DNA from: Luteipulveratus flavus
GTDB taxonomy: Bacteria; Actinomycetota; Actinomycetes; Actinomycetales; Dermatophilaceae
Assembly: GCF_029080175.1 (NCBI RefSeq)
Contig: NZ_JARFJC010000017.1
Length of the DNA stretch: 64,000 bases
Direction: 5' to 3' (one strand)
A model generated the notes under the pieces. It was not told the origin of the DNA, did no database searches, and was given only the letters and a program-made list of their open reading frames with translations. The position numbers and the translations under genes were made by a program. Positions 49,419 to 56,920 of this stretch are shown here, in pieces; positions within the stretch are counted from its first letter, which is position 1, and each line of letters starts with the position of its first letter.

Positions 49419-49999
49419 GCCTGCCTCCCGGTGGGTGGCTGCAGCCGTCCGGACGACGGGCTCTGCGCGTCGGAGGGGCCGGCGGGCGCCTGCCCGAGCC
49501 CCAGCGCGCCGCCGGTCGAGCCGGAGCCGAACTTCTCGGCGAGGAACCGGCCGTGCGCCACCAGCGCCGCGGCGTCGGCGCGGTTCACCGCGTCGAAGAC
49601 CTGGTCCATCGTCGAGCCCAGCAGGTCGAGCTGGTCGACCAGCACCATCAGCGAGGTGCGGCCGCGGTCGACCGGGCGGCTGTCGGCCCACTCCCGTGGG
49701 AGGCGCAGGTAGCCGCTGACCGCCTCGGGGAGGTAGTCGGTCGCCGTCGCCATGACGGAGTACGCCTGGGGGCTGCCGGCGCCCAGCCGACCGAGCCGGG
49801 GGATCGTCTCGCGGACCACCCGGACGACCCGAGCGACCCGCGAGCCGACGACGGGAGGGACCGCTCCACCGGCGACCAGCTGCTCGACGCGGTCGAGCGC
49901 GGCCAGGAGGTCCTCGGTGGTCGGCGGACCCGGGATCAGGGCAGCGTCAGGTTCGCGGTCACGCCCGGTGATCCGCCCGAACAACCCCCCGAGGGTCAT
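49415..49999 (-). CDS. Helical protein of unknown function after telA
   Basis: 194 aa. It begins MTLGGLFGRITGRDREPD and has mainly helical segments (ALDRVEQLVAGGAVPP, VRVVRETIPRLGRLG, LVDQLDLLGSTMDQVFDAV). The C-terminal 30 residues are rich in Gly, Ser and Pro. I do not recognise the family. It is 25 bp from telA, and its stop overlaps the AAA ATPase start. TelA-linked small helical proteins of this kind are seen in other actinobacteria, and a complex with TelA is likely. Confidence 0.62.
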   Translation of the reverse strand: MTLGGLFGRITGRDREPDAALIPGPPTTEDLLAALDRVEQLVAGGAVPPVVGSRVARVVRVVRETIPRLGRLGAGSPQAYSVMATATDYLPEAVSGYLRLPREWADSRPVDRGRTSLMVLVDQLDLLGSTMDQVFDAVNRADAAALVAHGRFLAEKFGSGSTGGALGLGQAPAGPSDAQSPSSGRLQPPTGRQA

Positions 50000-50024
50000 G
50001 GTGCGCTGCTCGTCCTCGCCCAGG

Positions 50025-51260
50025 TCACCGGCCGAGGTCGAGGTCGAGCGACCCGTGCGCGACCTGCTGGTTCTGCTGGGACACCCGGTCCAGGTAGCCG
50101 CGGGACTTGGTCACCTCGGTCTCCAGCGTGCCGATGGTGGCGGCCATGCTGTCCAGCGCCTCGACCTTGAAGGTGTCGATGGCGTCCATCGTCGCGTAGA
50201 TGTTGGCGAACGCCGCCTGCAGCTGCGGCAGCCCGATCGTGGCCGACCCGGCCTGCTGCTGGATGGCGACGGAGTTGTCCTTGAGCAGCTGCGAGGTGCG
50301 CTCGATCATGCCGCTCGTCGTGGTGTTGAGCGCGGTGATCTGGTCGAGCACGAGCTTCTGGTTGCCGAGCGCCTGGGCGACGATGACCGCCGTCCGCAGC
50401 GCCGACACCGTCGTGGTCGAGGCCCGGTCGACGCCCTTGATCAGCTCGATGTTGTTCTTGATGACGACGTCGATGGCCAGGTAGTTCTGGATCGACACCG
50501 CCAGCTGGGTCAGCAGGTCCTGGTGCTTCTGGCGGACGTAGAACAGCACGTCGTCCCGCAGCGCCTTGGCGCGGTCGGGATCGCTGCCCTCCAGGTCGGC
50601 GATGGCCGCCGACAGCCGGGCGTCGAGGCGCTCGGCCACGTACACGTACTGGTTCAGCCGGCCCATGGCGTCCCAGAGCTGCTGCTTCTCCAGGTTGAGC
50701 GCCGCGTTGTCCTTGCCGAGCTCGTCCTGGCCGTTGCGCAGCGCGTGCAGGATGCCGTCGAGGTGGGACTGGGCGCTCTGGTACTTGCGGAAGTAGTCCT
50801 CCAGCCGGTTCCCGAACGGGAGCATGCCGAGGAGCTTCTTGGGGCCGGAGGCGTCCTTGGGGTCGAGGTCCTCGACCGTGCGGCGCAGCTCGAGCAGCGT
50901 CTTGCCGACGGTCGACTTCTCCGACAGCCCGCCGGACTGCAGCGCCTTGACCGGCGAGGCGAGCAGCCGGTTGGAGCTCTCTGCGGCCTGGCGGATGTCG
51001 ACGTCCCCCATGCTGCGGACGTCACCGGCCTTGGCCTCGAACTCCGGCGACCGCGGCTGTGCGGCCACCAGGGCGCCCAGGAAGCCCTCGACCTTGGCGT
51101 CCAGCCCGGGGAGAGCCGCTGGGTCGACCGCCGGCGCCATCGCCGGCGCCGAGGTCGCGGCCACCGGCTGCGTCGGCGCGGGCGCCGTCAGCGTGAGCGC
51201 CTGCACCGGCTCGGGCGGCTGGAGCGGACTCGGCGCCTGCGCTCCCTGGTTGTCGGACAT
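50025..51260 (-). CDS. telA: TelA/KlaA-family protein
   Basis: 411 aa. The family is known as toxic anion resistance protein, although its real role is probably in stress or envelope responses. A Pro/Ala-rich N-terminus precedes a helical body, with YFRKYQSAQSHLDGIL, LDARLSAAIADLE, VFYVRQKHQDLLTQLAV-like helix and DVVIKNNIELIKGVDRAST. The last of these is the most conserved TelA segment. AGGGGAG lies six bases before the ATG at 51260. It is the first gene of the ten-gene operon, and about 150 bp of non-coding sequence separate it from the PEP-mutase gene. Confidence 0.9.
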   Translation of the reverse strand: MSDNQGAQAPSPLQPPEPVQALTLTAPAPTQPVAATSAPAMAPAVDPAALPGLDAKVEGFLGALVAAQPRSPEFEAKAGDVRSMGDVDIRQAAESSNRLLASPVKALQSGGLSEKSTVGKTLLELRRTVEDLDPKDASGPKKLLGMLPFGNRLEDYFRKYQSAQSHLDGILHALRNGQDELGKDNAALNLEKQQLWDAMGRLNQYVYVAERLDARLSAAIADLEGSDPDRAKALRDDVLFYVRQKHQDLLTQLAVSIQNYLAIDVVIKNNIELIKGVDRASTTTVSALRTAVIVAQALGNQKLVLDQITALNTTTSGMIERTSQLLKDNSVAIQQQAGSATIGLPQLQAAFANIYATMDAIDTFKVEALDSMAATIGTLETEVTKSRGYLDRVSQQNQQVAHGSLDLDLGR

Positions 51261-51407
51261 GTGATCTCCCCTCTGCGGGGCGGCCGTCGACGAGCGCGCC
51301 CGTCCGGGCGCACCCGCCCTCCCGTAGCCACGACACCGTGGCGAGGACCACAATCTATGCGGTGCGTCTCCGTGCTCGCAGCGGCCCCGGAGATCTCAGC
51401 GGGGTTC

Positions 51408-52202
51408 TCAGGTGAACAGTGCGTTGACCTCGCCCCAGCCGAGCGCGCCGCCCATCTCGGCGTAGGTGCCCTGGCCCAGCATCTCGCGGGCTGCGCGGTC
51501 GACGTGGCCCAGCACCGACTCGGCCAGCGACGACCCCGCAGAGACGCGGCGTACGCCGGCGGCGCGCAGCGCGGCCACGGAGGGTGAGCCCGGCCCGACG
51601 AGGACGTTGACGGGTGCGTCGATCGCCGCGGTGAGCCGGCCGAGGACGTCCAGGTCGCCGGTGCCCGGCACGAAGACACCGCTCGCCCCGGCGGCCACGT
51701 ACGCCTTCGCCCGCGCCACCGTGTCGTCCTCGTCGCCGTCGCCCGCGAGGAAGGTGTCGGTCCGGGCGTTGACGAACAGGTCGACGCCGGCCGCCTGCGC
51801 CGCCTCGCGGACGACCGCCACCCGGTGGGCCGCGTCCTCGACGGACCGGAACGCGCCGGCGTAGGTGTCCTCCAGGTTGACCCCGACCGCACCCGCCTCG
51901 ATGACCAGCCGGGTGGTCTCGGCCAGTGCCTCGTCGCTCTCGCCGAACCCGCCCTCGATGTCGCAGGAGACCGGCACGTCCACCACGTCGGTGATGCGCC
52001 GCAGGTTCTGCAGCATCAGGTCCCGGTCGAGACGGTTGCCGTCCGGCGCACCGAGCGACCAGGCGACGGCCGCGCTGGTGGTGGCGAGCGCCGGCGCCCC
52101 GGCCGCCTCGACGACGCGGGCGGTCACCGCGTCCCAGCAGTTCGGCAGGACCAGGAGGTCGTCGTGGAGAGCGTGGAGACGGGCAGCCAGATCAGTGGTC
52201 AT
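51408..52202 (-). CDS. PEP mutase / isocitrate-lyase superfamily enzyme
   Basis: 264 aa. The fold is shown by NCWDAVTARVVEAAGAPALATTSAAVAWSLG (residues about 21-52), the metal-site segment VSCDIEGGFG, and VNLEDT. The segment LFVNARTDTF is typical of the carboxyphosphonoenolpyruvate mutase group. Members cleave or rearrange C-C or C-P bonds of 2-oxo acids; the substrate cannot be decided here. The ATG at 52202 is preferred over the upstream alternative because it gives the usual N-terminus. It reads in the same direction as the operon but is separated by about 150 bp. Confidence 0.85.
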   Translation of the reverse strand: MTTDLAARLHALHDDLLVLPNCWDAVTARVVEAAGAPALATTSAAVAWSLGAPDGNRLDRDLMLQNLRRITDVVDVPVSCDIEGGFGESDEALAETTRLVIEAGAVGVNLEDTYAGAFRSVEDAAHRVAVVREAAQAAGVDLFVNARTDTFLAGDGDEDDTVARAKAYVAAGASGVFVPGTGDLDVLGRLTAAIDAPVNVLVGPGSPSVAALRAAGVRRVSAGSSLAESVLGHVDRAAREMLGQGTYAEMGGALGWGEVNALFT

Positions 52203-52271
52203 GCCGAGAACGCTAGGGGAGCCGGCCGACACCGGTCTGGCAGGTTCTCGCCATCGACGTCGGGCCCTGCG

Positions 52272-52790
52272 TCAGCACGCCGCGACCGAGCCCGGGGCCC
52301 GCTCGCGCAGCGAGGACAAGGCCTTGTGACACGCGCTCCGCACGGCGACCTCCGAGATGCCCATGATCTGTGCGACCTCCCTGACCGATCGGTCCTCGTA
52401 GTAGCGCAGCGCCACGATCGCCCGCTGCTGGCGGGGGAGCGTGGTGACCAGGCGACGGAGCAGATCACGGTCGGCATGTGCGTTCTGCCGGTCCGGAGCC
52501 GAGGCCAGGCCGCCGGACACCACCTCGTCGGACACGACCTCGCGGCTGGAGAACCGGCGCCGCTGGGAGATGTAGGTGTTCGTCAGCATCCGGCGCACGT
52601 ACGCAGCCGGGCTGGCGCTCGACTCCACGTGACCCCACTTGTCGATGACCTTGGCGAGCGTCTCCTGCACGAGGTCCTCCGCGTCGTGCCGGTTGCCGGT
52701 CATCGACATGGCCAGCCCGAGGAGACGGTGCAGATCGCGGTCCAGCAGCGCCTGGAGGTCGGCGTCGCTCGGGCGAGACCGAACCACCAC
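52272..52790 (-). CDS. ECF (SigE-type) RNA polymerase sigma factor, pair B
   Basis: 172 aa. Sigma-2 is LGLAMSMTGNRHDAEDLVQET, almost the same as in pair A, with YVRRMLTNTYIS. Sigma-4 is VREVAQIMGISEVAVRSACH. It starts with GTG one base after the stop of the 525-aa membrane protein gene, repeating the spacing of pair A. The two pairs lie 13 kb apart on either side of the pknG operon, so they probably arose by duplication of the pair as a unit. Confidence 0.86.
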   Translation of the reverse strand: MVVRSRPSDADLQALLDRDLHRLLGLAMSMTGNRHDAEDLVQETLAKVIDKWGHVESSASPAAYVRRMLTNTYISQRRRFSSREVVSDEVVSGGLASAPDRQNAHADRDLLRRLVTTLPRQQRAIVALRYYEDRSVREVAQIMGISEVAVRSACHKALSSLRERAPGSVAAC

Positions 52791-52791
52791 C

Positions 52792-54369
52792 TCAGCCCAC
52801 CAGCCCTTCGCCGCGCAGGTTGGTGACCATCGCGTCGGTCGCGGCGACCGCCAGGGCGAGCAGTCGCGGCTCGTCCGACCGGGCGTCGCTGCGTGTCTTG
52901 GCGCTGACCAGGTAGTCGCCGACCCGCTGCACCACGATCGTGCGTACGCCGCCCTCTCCGGTCGGCTGCGTGAAGGCGAACGTCGTCGCTCCGTCGTGCC
53001 CGGAGACGGCGCGGGTGGTTCGTGGAGCCGGCTGCGCGCGGGTGTCGAAGTCGCCCCACCGGCACGGGCCGGTGTTGCTCCGGGCCTCGGCCAGGGCCGT
53101 ACCGACGTCCTTCGACCGGTACCGGACGATCGCAGAGACCACCGACGGGTCGTCGGTGCGGCCCGATCGACGCGCCGCCACTGCCGTGAGCGAGCTGATC
53201 GGGCTCGGGTGGTCGCCGAGCTCGTTCGAGAGACACTGCTGGCCGGGCAGGTTCGGTCTCCGGACCATCGGGGCCGAGGCGCGGTCCGACGGCGGTGTGT
53301 CTGGACCGGGTGGCTGGGCGAAGTAGCGCAGTCCGCCGAGCTGCGCGGACGAGGGGAGCAGCTGCGAGGCCACGAGCGCGACGTCGGCGGGTACGGTCTC
53401 GTCGGTCGGCGGCACGGCCGACACTGCTCGGGGCGCCGGCGACGAGGACCCGCGCGGCAGAGCGCCGTCGAAGGAGACCTCGCCGCTCAGGCTGTCGGCA
53501 GACCGTCCGGTCGCCAGGATCTGAGCCCGGGTCGCGTCCGCGAGCGCCGTCGCGTTGCTCAGGGCCACCTTCGGGTCGGCGTGCTGGGCCGAGACCGTCA
53601 CGAGGAACCCGTCGACCGCGAGGACGGCACCGACGACGGTGTCCGAGCCCGCCCTGTCCGGATGAGTGGGCTCCGCGGTCCACCGGTATAGCTCACGTTG
53701 CTCTCCCGGATCCGGGGTACGGGTGGGCGGGTTTCCGCCGAGGAGCCAGTTGTTCCAGGCGAACTGCTGAACCGGCTGCGCGCTGGTGAAGTAGCAGTAG
53801 CCGGTCGCGAAGTGGATGTCCGAGATCGCTGCGCCCGTACCGACGTTGCTGATCGCCACCCGCATCCGGTTGCCGCCCCCGACGCGCGTCTGCGAGACGC
53901 CGGCGGCCGGCGCAGTCGTGTGCGGGCGCCCGGACTGCGTCCCACAGGTCTGGTTCTCGAAACCGGGAGCCAGCGCGTTCTGGGCGCCCTTGTGCTCGAA
54001 CGTGATTCCGCCCACCGGAGTGGTGGGGAACAGGCTGGTGGGGATGGCGAACGCGTGCTGACCTGTCGGCTCGGGTACCAGCCGCGACTCGACAGGCGCG
54101 GACGTCCGGGTCGGCGAACCCGTGGTGTGGGCGGGCTGCGCGGACCCGCCTCCGTGCAGCTGGGCACCGACCAGGCCGGCGCCGGTGATCGCGACGACGC
54201 CCAGGGCGGCGCCGGCCGTTCGGGCGATCGTGCGTCGGCGCCGTATCGCCCCGGCGCGTGTCCGCGCGCTGGCGATCACGGCCGTCCGGTCGATGGCGTC
54301 CGGTGCCCACGCGGCGTACTCGGCTCGTAGCCGGTTCTCGAGCTCGTCGAGCTCAGGGTCGTTCAGCAT
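52792..54369 (-). CDS. Single-pass membrane protein, putative anti-sigma partner, pair B
   Basis: 525 aa. A cytoplasmic N-terminus of about 48 residues (ELENRLRAEYAAWAPDAID, then AIRRRRTIART) precedes one membrane helix (GAALGVVAITGAGLVGA). A large external domain with several Cys follows (QTCGTQSGRP, QQCLSNELG, TGPCRWGDF). Layout, length and gene order match pair A, while the external sequences have diverged strongly. This suggests two sensors with different ligands. No known domain is recognised. Confidence 0.6.
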   Translation of the reverse strand: MLNDPELDELENRLRAEYAAWAPDAIDRTAVIASARTRAGAIRRRRTIARTAGAALGVVAITGAGLVGAQLHGGGSAQPAHTTGSPTRTSAPVESRLVPEPTGQHAFAIPTSLFPTTPVGGITFEHKGAQNALAPGFENQTCGTQSGRPHTTAPAAGVSQTRVGGGNRMRVAISNVGTGAAISDIHFATGYCYFTSAQPVQQFAWNNWLLGGNPPTRTPDPGEQRELYRWTAEPTHPDRAGSDTVVGAVLAVDGFLVTVSAQHADPKVALSNATALADATRAQILATGRSADSLSGEVSFDGALPRGSSSPAPRAVSAVPPTDETVPADVALVASQLLPSSAQLGGLRYFAQPPGPDTPPSDRASAPMVRRPNLPGQQCLSNELGDHPSPISSLTAVAARRSGRTDDPSVVSAIVRYRSKDVGTALAEARSNTGPCRWGDFDTRAQPAPRTTRAVSGHDGATTFAFTQPTGEGGVRTIVVQRVGDYLVSAKTRSDARSDEPRLLALAVAATDAMVTNLRGEGLVG

Positions 54370-54588
54370 GACGGTCCTCCCCGTGCGGATGGTGGCAGAC
54401 CCTCAGACGCGGCGAGGCAGGGGCGGCGTGACCTACGGAGGGTCGGTGAGGTGGGTTTCGTTGATCGACAGTCGGACCGGGCCGCGCGCCGTTACCCTGA
54501 GGCGCCTTTCGCTCGACCCGGCCCGCACGTCGGCGAGCGAGCATCGTCGTGCGCCGTGGCTGTGCCCGGCGTCAGGGAGGAACCCGTC

Positions 54589-55500
54589 ATGAGAGCACCC
54601 GTCCGCAGATCGCTGGCCCTCGTCACCGCCCTCGCCCTCTCGGCAGGGCTGACGTCGTGCGGCAGCGAGAAGGAGCAGAGCGGCTCCGGCCAGACGTCGA
54701 GCAGCTCGGCGCCTACCTCCTCGACGGCGGCCGCCTCCTCGTCCGCTGCGCCCACCTCGGCGACGAGCTCGGCGCCCGCTGGGCCGGCCGCGGCGAAGAC
54801 CGGGGCGGAGCTCGCGAGCCGGGTACGGGCGGCGACCGACAAGGAGAAGTCGGTCCACGTGGAGATGCGCTCGGCAGCCGACCCCGACGTCATCCGCATG
54901 GACATGACCAACAAGGGGAAGGGCGAGGGAGACACCAGTCTCACGGCCGGGTCGACCCAGCTGCGCTCGGTGGGTGACACCGTTTACGTGCAGGAGCCGG
55001 ACCTCGCCGGCCGCACGTGGTTGCGCATCGACGACGACAGCGACTCCGCGGCCGGCGTCCTGCTCCTTCCCCTCGTCATGGTCGGCGTGGTGACGGACGT
55101 GGACAGCCAGGCCGAGATCTGGTCGAAGGGGACCGTGGCGAGCAAGGGGACCGAGTCGGTCGCCGGCGTTCAGACGACCCACTACACCGTCACGGTCGCG
55201 GGCGAGCACGTCCGCGCGGCCTTCAAGGGCGCCACGGGCGGGCAGGCGGGCGCGTCCGCCGCGAAGCCCGGCGACAAGCCGGTGACGTACGACGTGTGGC
55301 TCGACCAGCGCAACCGACCGGCGCGAGTCAAGGTGGACCTCAACGCGATCGACGCGGCCACCGGCAAGAAGCCGTCGTCGTCCGCCGGCCCGGCGGTGGC
55401 CACGATCGACTACACCCGCTGGAGCGCACCGGTGACGATCGCGGCGCCGCCGGCCAACCAGGTCAAGGACGCCGACGCCGTCCTGGGCGCCGGCAAGTGA
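54589..55500 (+). CDS. Lipoprotein of LppX/LprG-like type
   Basis: 303 aa. The signal sequence ends in SAGLTSCG with the lipobox Cys near residue 24. A long Ser/Ala/Thr-rich linker follows, then a beta-rich domain like the LppX/LprG/LprA fold, which carries lipids or resembles LolA. Segments that fit are SVHVEMRSA, DTVYVQEPDLAG, GVQTTHYTVTV and the final WSAPVTIAAP. AGGGAGG precedes the ATG at 54589. It is divergent from the pair B membrane gene and precedes the L10 leader. The cargo is unknown. Confidence 0.78.
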   Translation: MRAPVRRSLALVTALALSAGLTSCGSEKEQSGSGQTSSSSAPTSSTAAASSSAAPTSATSSAPAGPAAAKTGAELASRVRAATDKEKSVHVEMRSAADPDVIRMDMTNKGKGEGDTSLTAGSTQLRSVGDTVYVQEPDLAGRTWLRIDDDSDSAAGVLLLPLVMVGVVTDVDSQAEIWSKGTVASKGTESVAGVQTTHYTVTVAGEHVRAAFKGATGGQAGASAAKPGDKPVTYDVWLDQRNRPARVKVDLNAIDAATGKKPSSSAGPAVATIDYTRWSAPVTIAAPPANQVKDADAVLGAGK

Positions 55501-55526
55501 TGTCCTGAGGGAGGGCCGCCGCCGAT

Positions 55527-55556
55527 TTGGTACGGCGGCGGTCTCACCCGTACTCT
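55527..55556 (+). promoter_or_regulatory. Possible promoter of rplJ-rplL
   Basis: TTGGTA (55527-55532) and TACTCT (55551-55556) are 18 bp apart, 200 bp upstream of rplJ and after the lipoprotein gene. The -10 is weak. The transcript would include the L10 leader. Confidence 0.35.
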
Positions 55557-55639
55557 GTGCCGTACCAATGACCGCCGGTTGTCGACGTCCGTGAGGGCAG
55601 CGACCGAAGGCCTCGCCAGGAGCGAGCGACCAGCGCAGG

Positions 55640-55753
55640 TGAGCAAGAGGCCGCACGCGTCAGCGTGCCATCCGAGCCCCGTGCGCATCTGCGCCGGGGC
55701 TCCTTCCTTGCCCGGGCCCGACCAGACCGGCACTCACCCGGAAGGAGGCCCGC
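55640..55753 (+). promoter_or_regulatory. L10 leader region (autoregulatory mRNA structure)
   Basis: The 253-bp gap before rplJ contains a strong hairpin, GAGCCCCG (55674-55681) with CGGGGCTC (55695-55702). Inside it GCGC pairs again, and CTTCCTTG follows on the 3' side. L10 leaders in actinobacteria are structured RNAs that bind the L10-L7/L12 complex. Location and form fit this class; a covariance search would settle the boundaries. Confidence 0.6.
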
Positions 55754-56341
55754 ATGGCGAAGCTGGACAAGAACGCGGCGATCGCCGAGCTCACGAGCAA
55801 GTTCCGTGACTCGAGTGCGGCCGTGCTGACGGAGTACCGCGGTCTGTCCGTGGCGCAGCTGACCAAGCTGCGTAGCTCCCTCCGCGAGCACGCGACCTAC
55901 GCCGTGGTGAAGAACACGCTCACCGAGCGCGCTGCCAAGGAAGCCGGAGTCACCGCTTTCGACGGCCAGCTCGAGGGACCGTCCGCGATCGCCTTCATCA
56001 CCGGTGACCCGGTCGAGGCGGCCAAGGGCCTGCGTGACTTCGCCAAGGACAACCCCCTCCTCGTCATCAAGGGCGGCGTGCTCGACGGCAAGCCGCTCGA
56101 CGCTGACGAGATCAAGAAGCTCGCCGACCTGGAGTCGCGCGAGGTTCTGCTCGCCAAGCTGGCAGGCGCGATGAACGCCTCGCTCAGCCAGGCGGTCTAC
56201 CTCTTCGCGGCGCCGCTGTCGCAGACGGCCCGTGTGGTCGACGCTCTGCGCGCCAAGGTCGAGACGGAGGGCCCCGTGTCCGACGCCCCGGCCGCCGAGG
56301 AGGCCACCACCGACGTCGCCGAGGGTGGCGACGAGGGCTGA
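55754..56341 (+). CDS. rplJ: 50S ribosomal protein L10
   Basis: 195-aa stalk protein. It begins MAKLDKNAAIAELTSKF, contains LTEYRGLSVAQLTKLRSSLRE (about residues 25-45) and VVKNTLTERA, and ends in an Ala/Glu-rich tail. GGAAGGAGG lies before the ATG. It anchors L7/L12 dimers on 23S rRNA. Confidence 0.97.
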   Translation: MAKLDKNAAIAELTSKFRDSSAAVLTEYRGLSVAQLTKLRSSLREHATYAVVKNTLTERAAKEAGVTAFDGQLEGPSAIAFITGDPVEAAKGLRDFAKDNPLLVIKGGVLDGKPLDADEIKKLADLESREVLLAKLAGAMNASLSQAVYLFAAPLSQTARVVDALRAKVETEGPVSDAPAAEEATTDVAEGGDEG

Positions 56342-56411
56342 GACCGGCGTACGCCGATCCCAGCCGACCCACACACCGCCACTCACGGCACAGAAAGAAA
56401 GGACGCCTCTC

Positions 56412-56798
56412 ATGGCGAAGCTCAGCACCGACGAGCTCCTTGACGCCTTCAAGGAGATGACCCTGATCGAGCTCTCCGAGTTCGTGAAGCAGTTCGAGGA
56501 CACCTTCAACGTCACCGCCGCGGCCCCGGTTGCCGTCGCGGGTGCGGCCCCGGCCGCTGCCGCCGGTGGCGAGGCCGCCGCCGAGCAGGACGAGTTCGAC
56601 GTGGTCCTGACTGCGGCCGGCGACAAGAAGATCCAGGTCATCAAGGAGGTCCGCGCGCTGACCTCCCTCGGCCTGAAGGAGGCCAAGGACCTCGTGGACG
56701 GCGCCCCCAAGCCCGTCCTGGAGAAGGTCGACAAGGCTGCCGCCGAGAAGGCCAAGGAGCAGCTCGAGGGCGCCGGCGCGACCGTCGAGCTCAAGTGA
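56412..56798 (+). CDS. rplL: 50S ribosomal protein L7/L12
   Basis: 128 aa. The N-terminal dimerisation helices (STDELLDAFKEMTLIELSEF) and an Ala-rich hinge precede the factor-binding domain (EFDVVLTAAGDKKIQVIKEVR, LGLKEAKDLVDGAPK). It lies 70 bp after rplJ and before a strong terminator, so rpoB is not in this operon. Confidence 0.97.
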   Translation: MAKLSTDELLDAFKEMTLIELSEFVKQFEDTFNVTAAAPVAVAGAAPAAAAGGEAAAEQDEFDVVLTAAGDKKIQVIKEVRALTSLGLKEAKDLVDGAPKPVLEKVDKAAAEKAKEQLEGAGATVELK

Positions 56799-56823
56799 GC
56801 CTGATCTTCTAGATCGACCTCGT

Positions 56824-56859
56824 CATCAGCCCCTCCGGCCTCGGCCGGAGGGGCTGATG
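56824..56859 (+). terminator. Terminator after rplL
   Basis: ATCAGCCCCTCCGGCC (56825-56840) pairs with GGCCGGAGGGGCTGAT (56843-56858), extended by one C-G pair outside. Without a U tract it still is the strongest hairpin in this part. Confidence 0.85.
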
Positions 56860-56920
56860 CACGTCCGGGACCGAAATTGGCAGGCGCCCCGTCGGCCATC
56901 AGACCTAGCGTGGACAGATC

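Noticed and set aside
50025..51260. Tellurite resistance as function of the TelA protein
   Set aside because: The family name is historical. The gene is in a signalling operon and no other tellurite genes are present.
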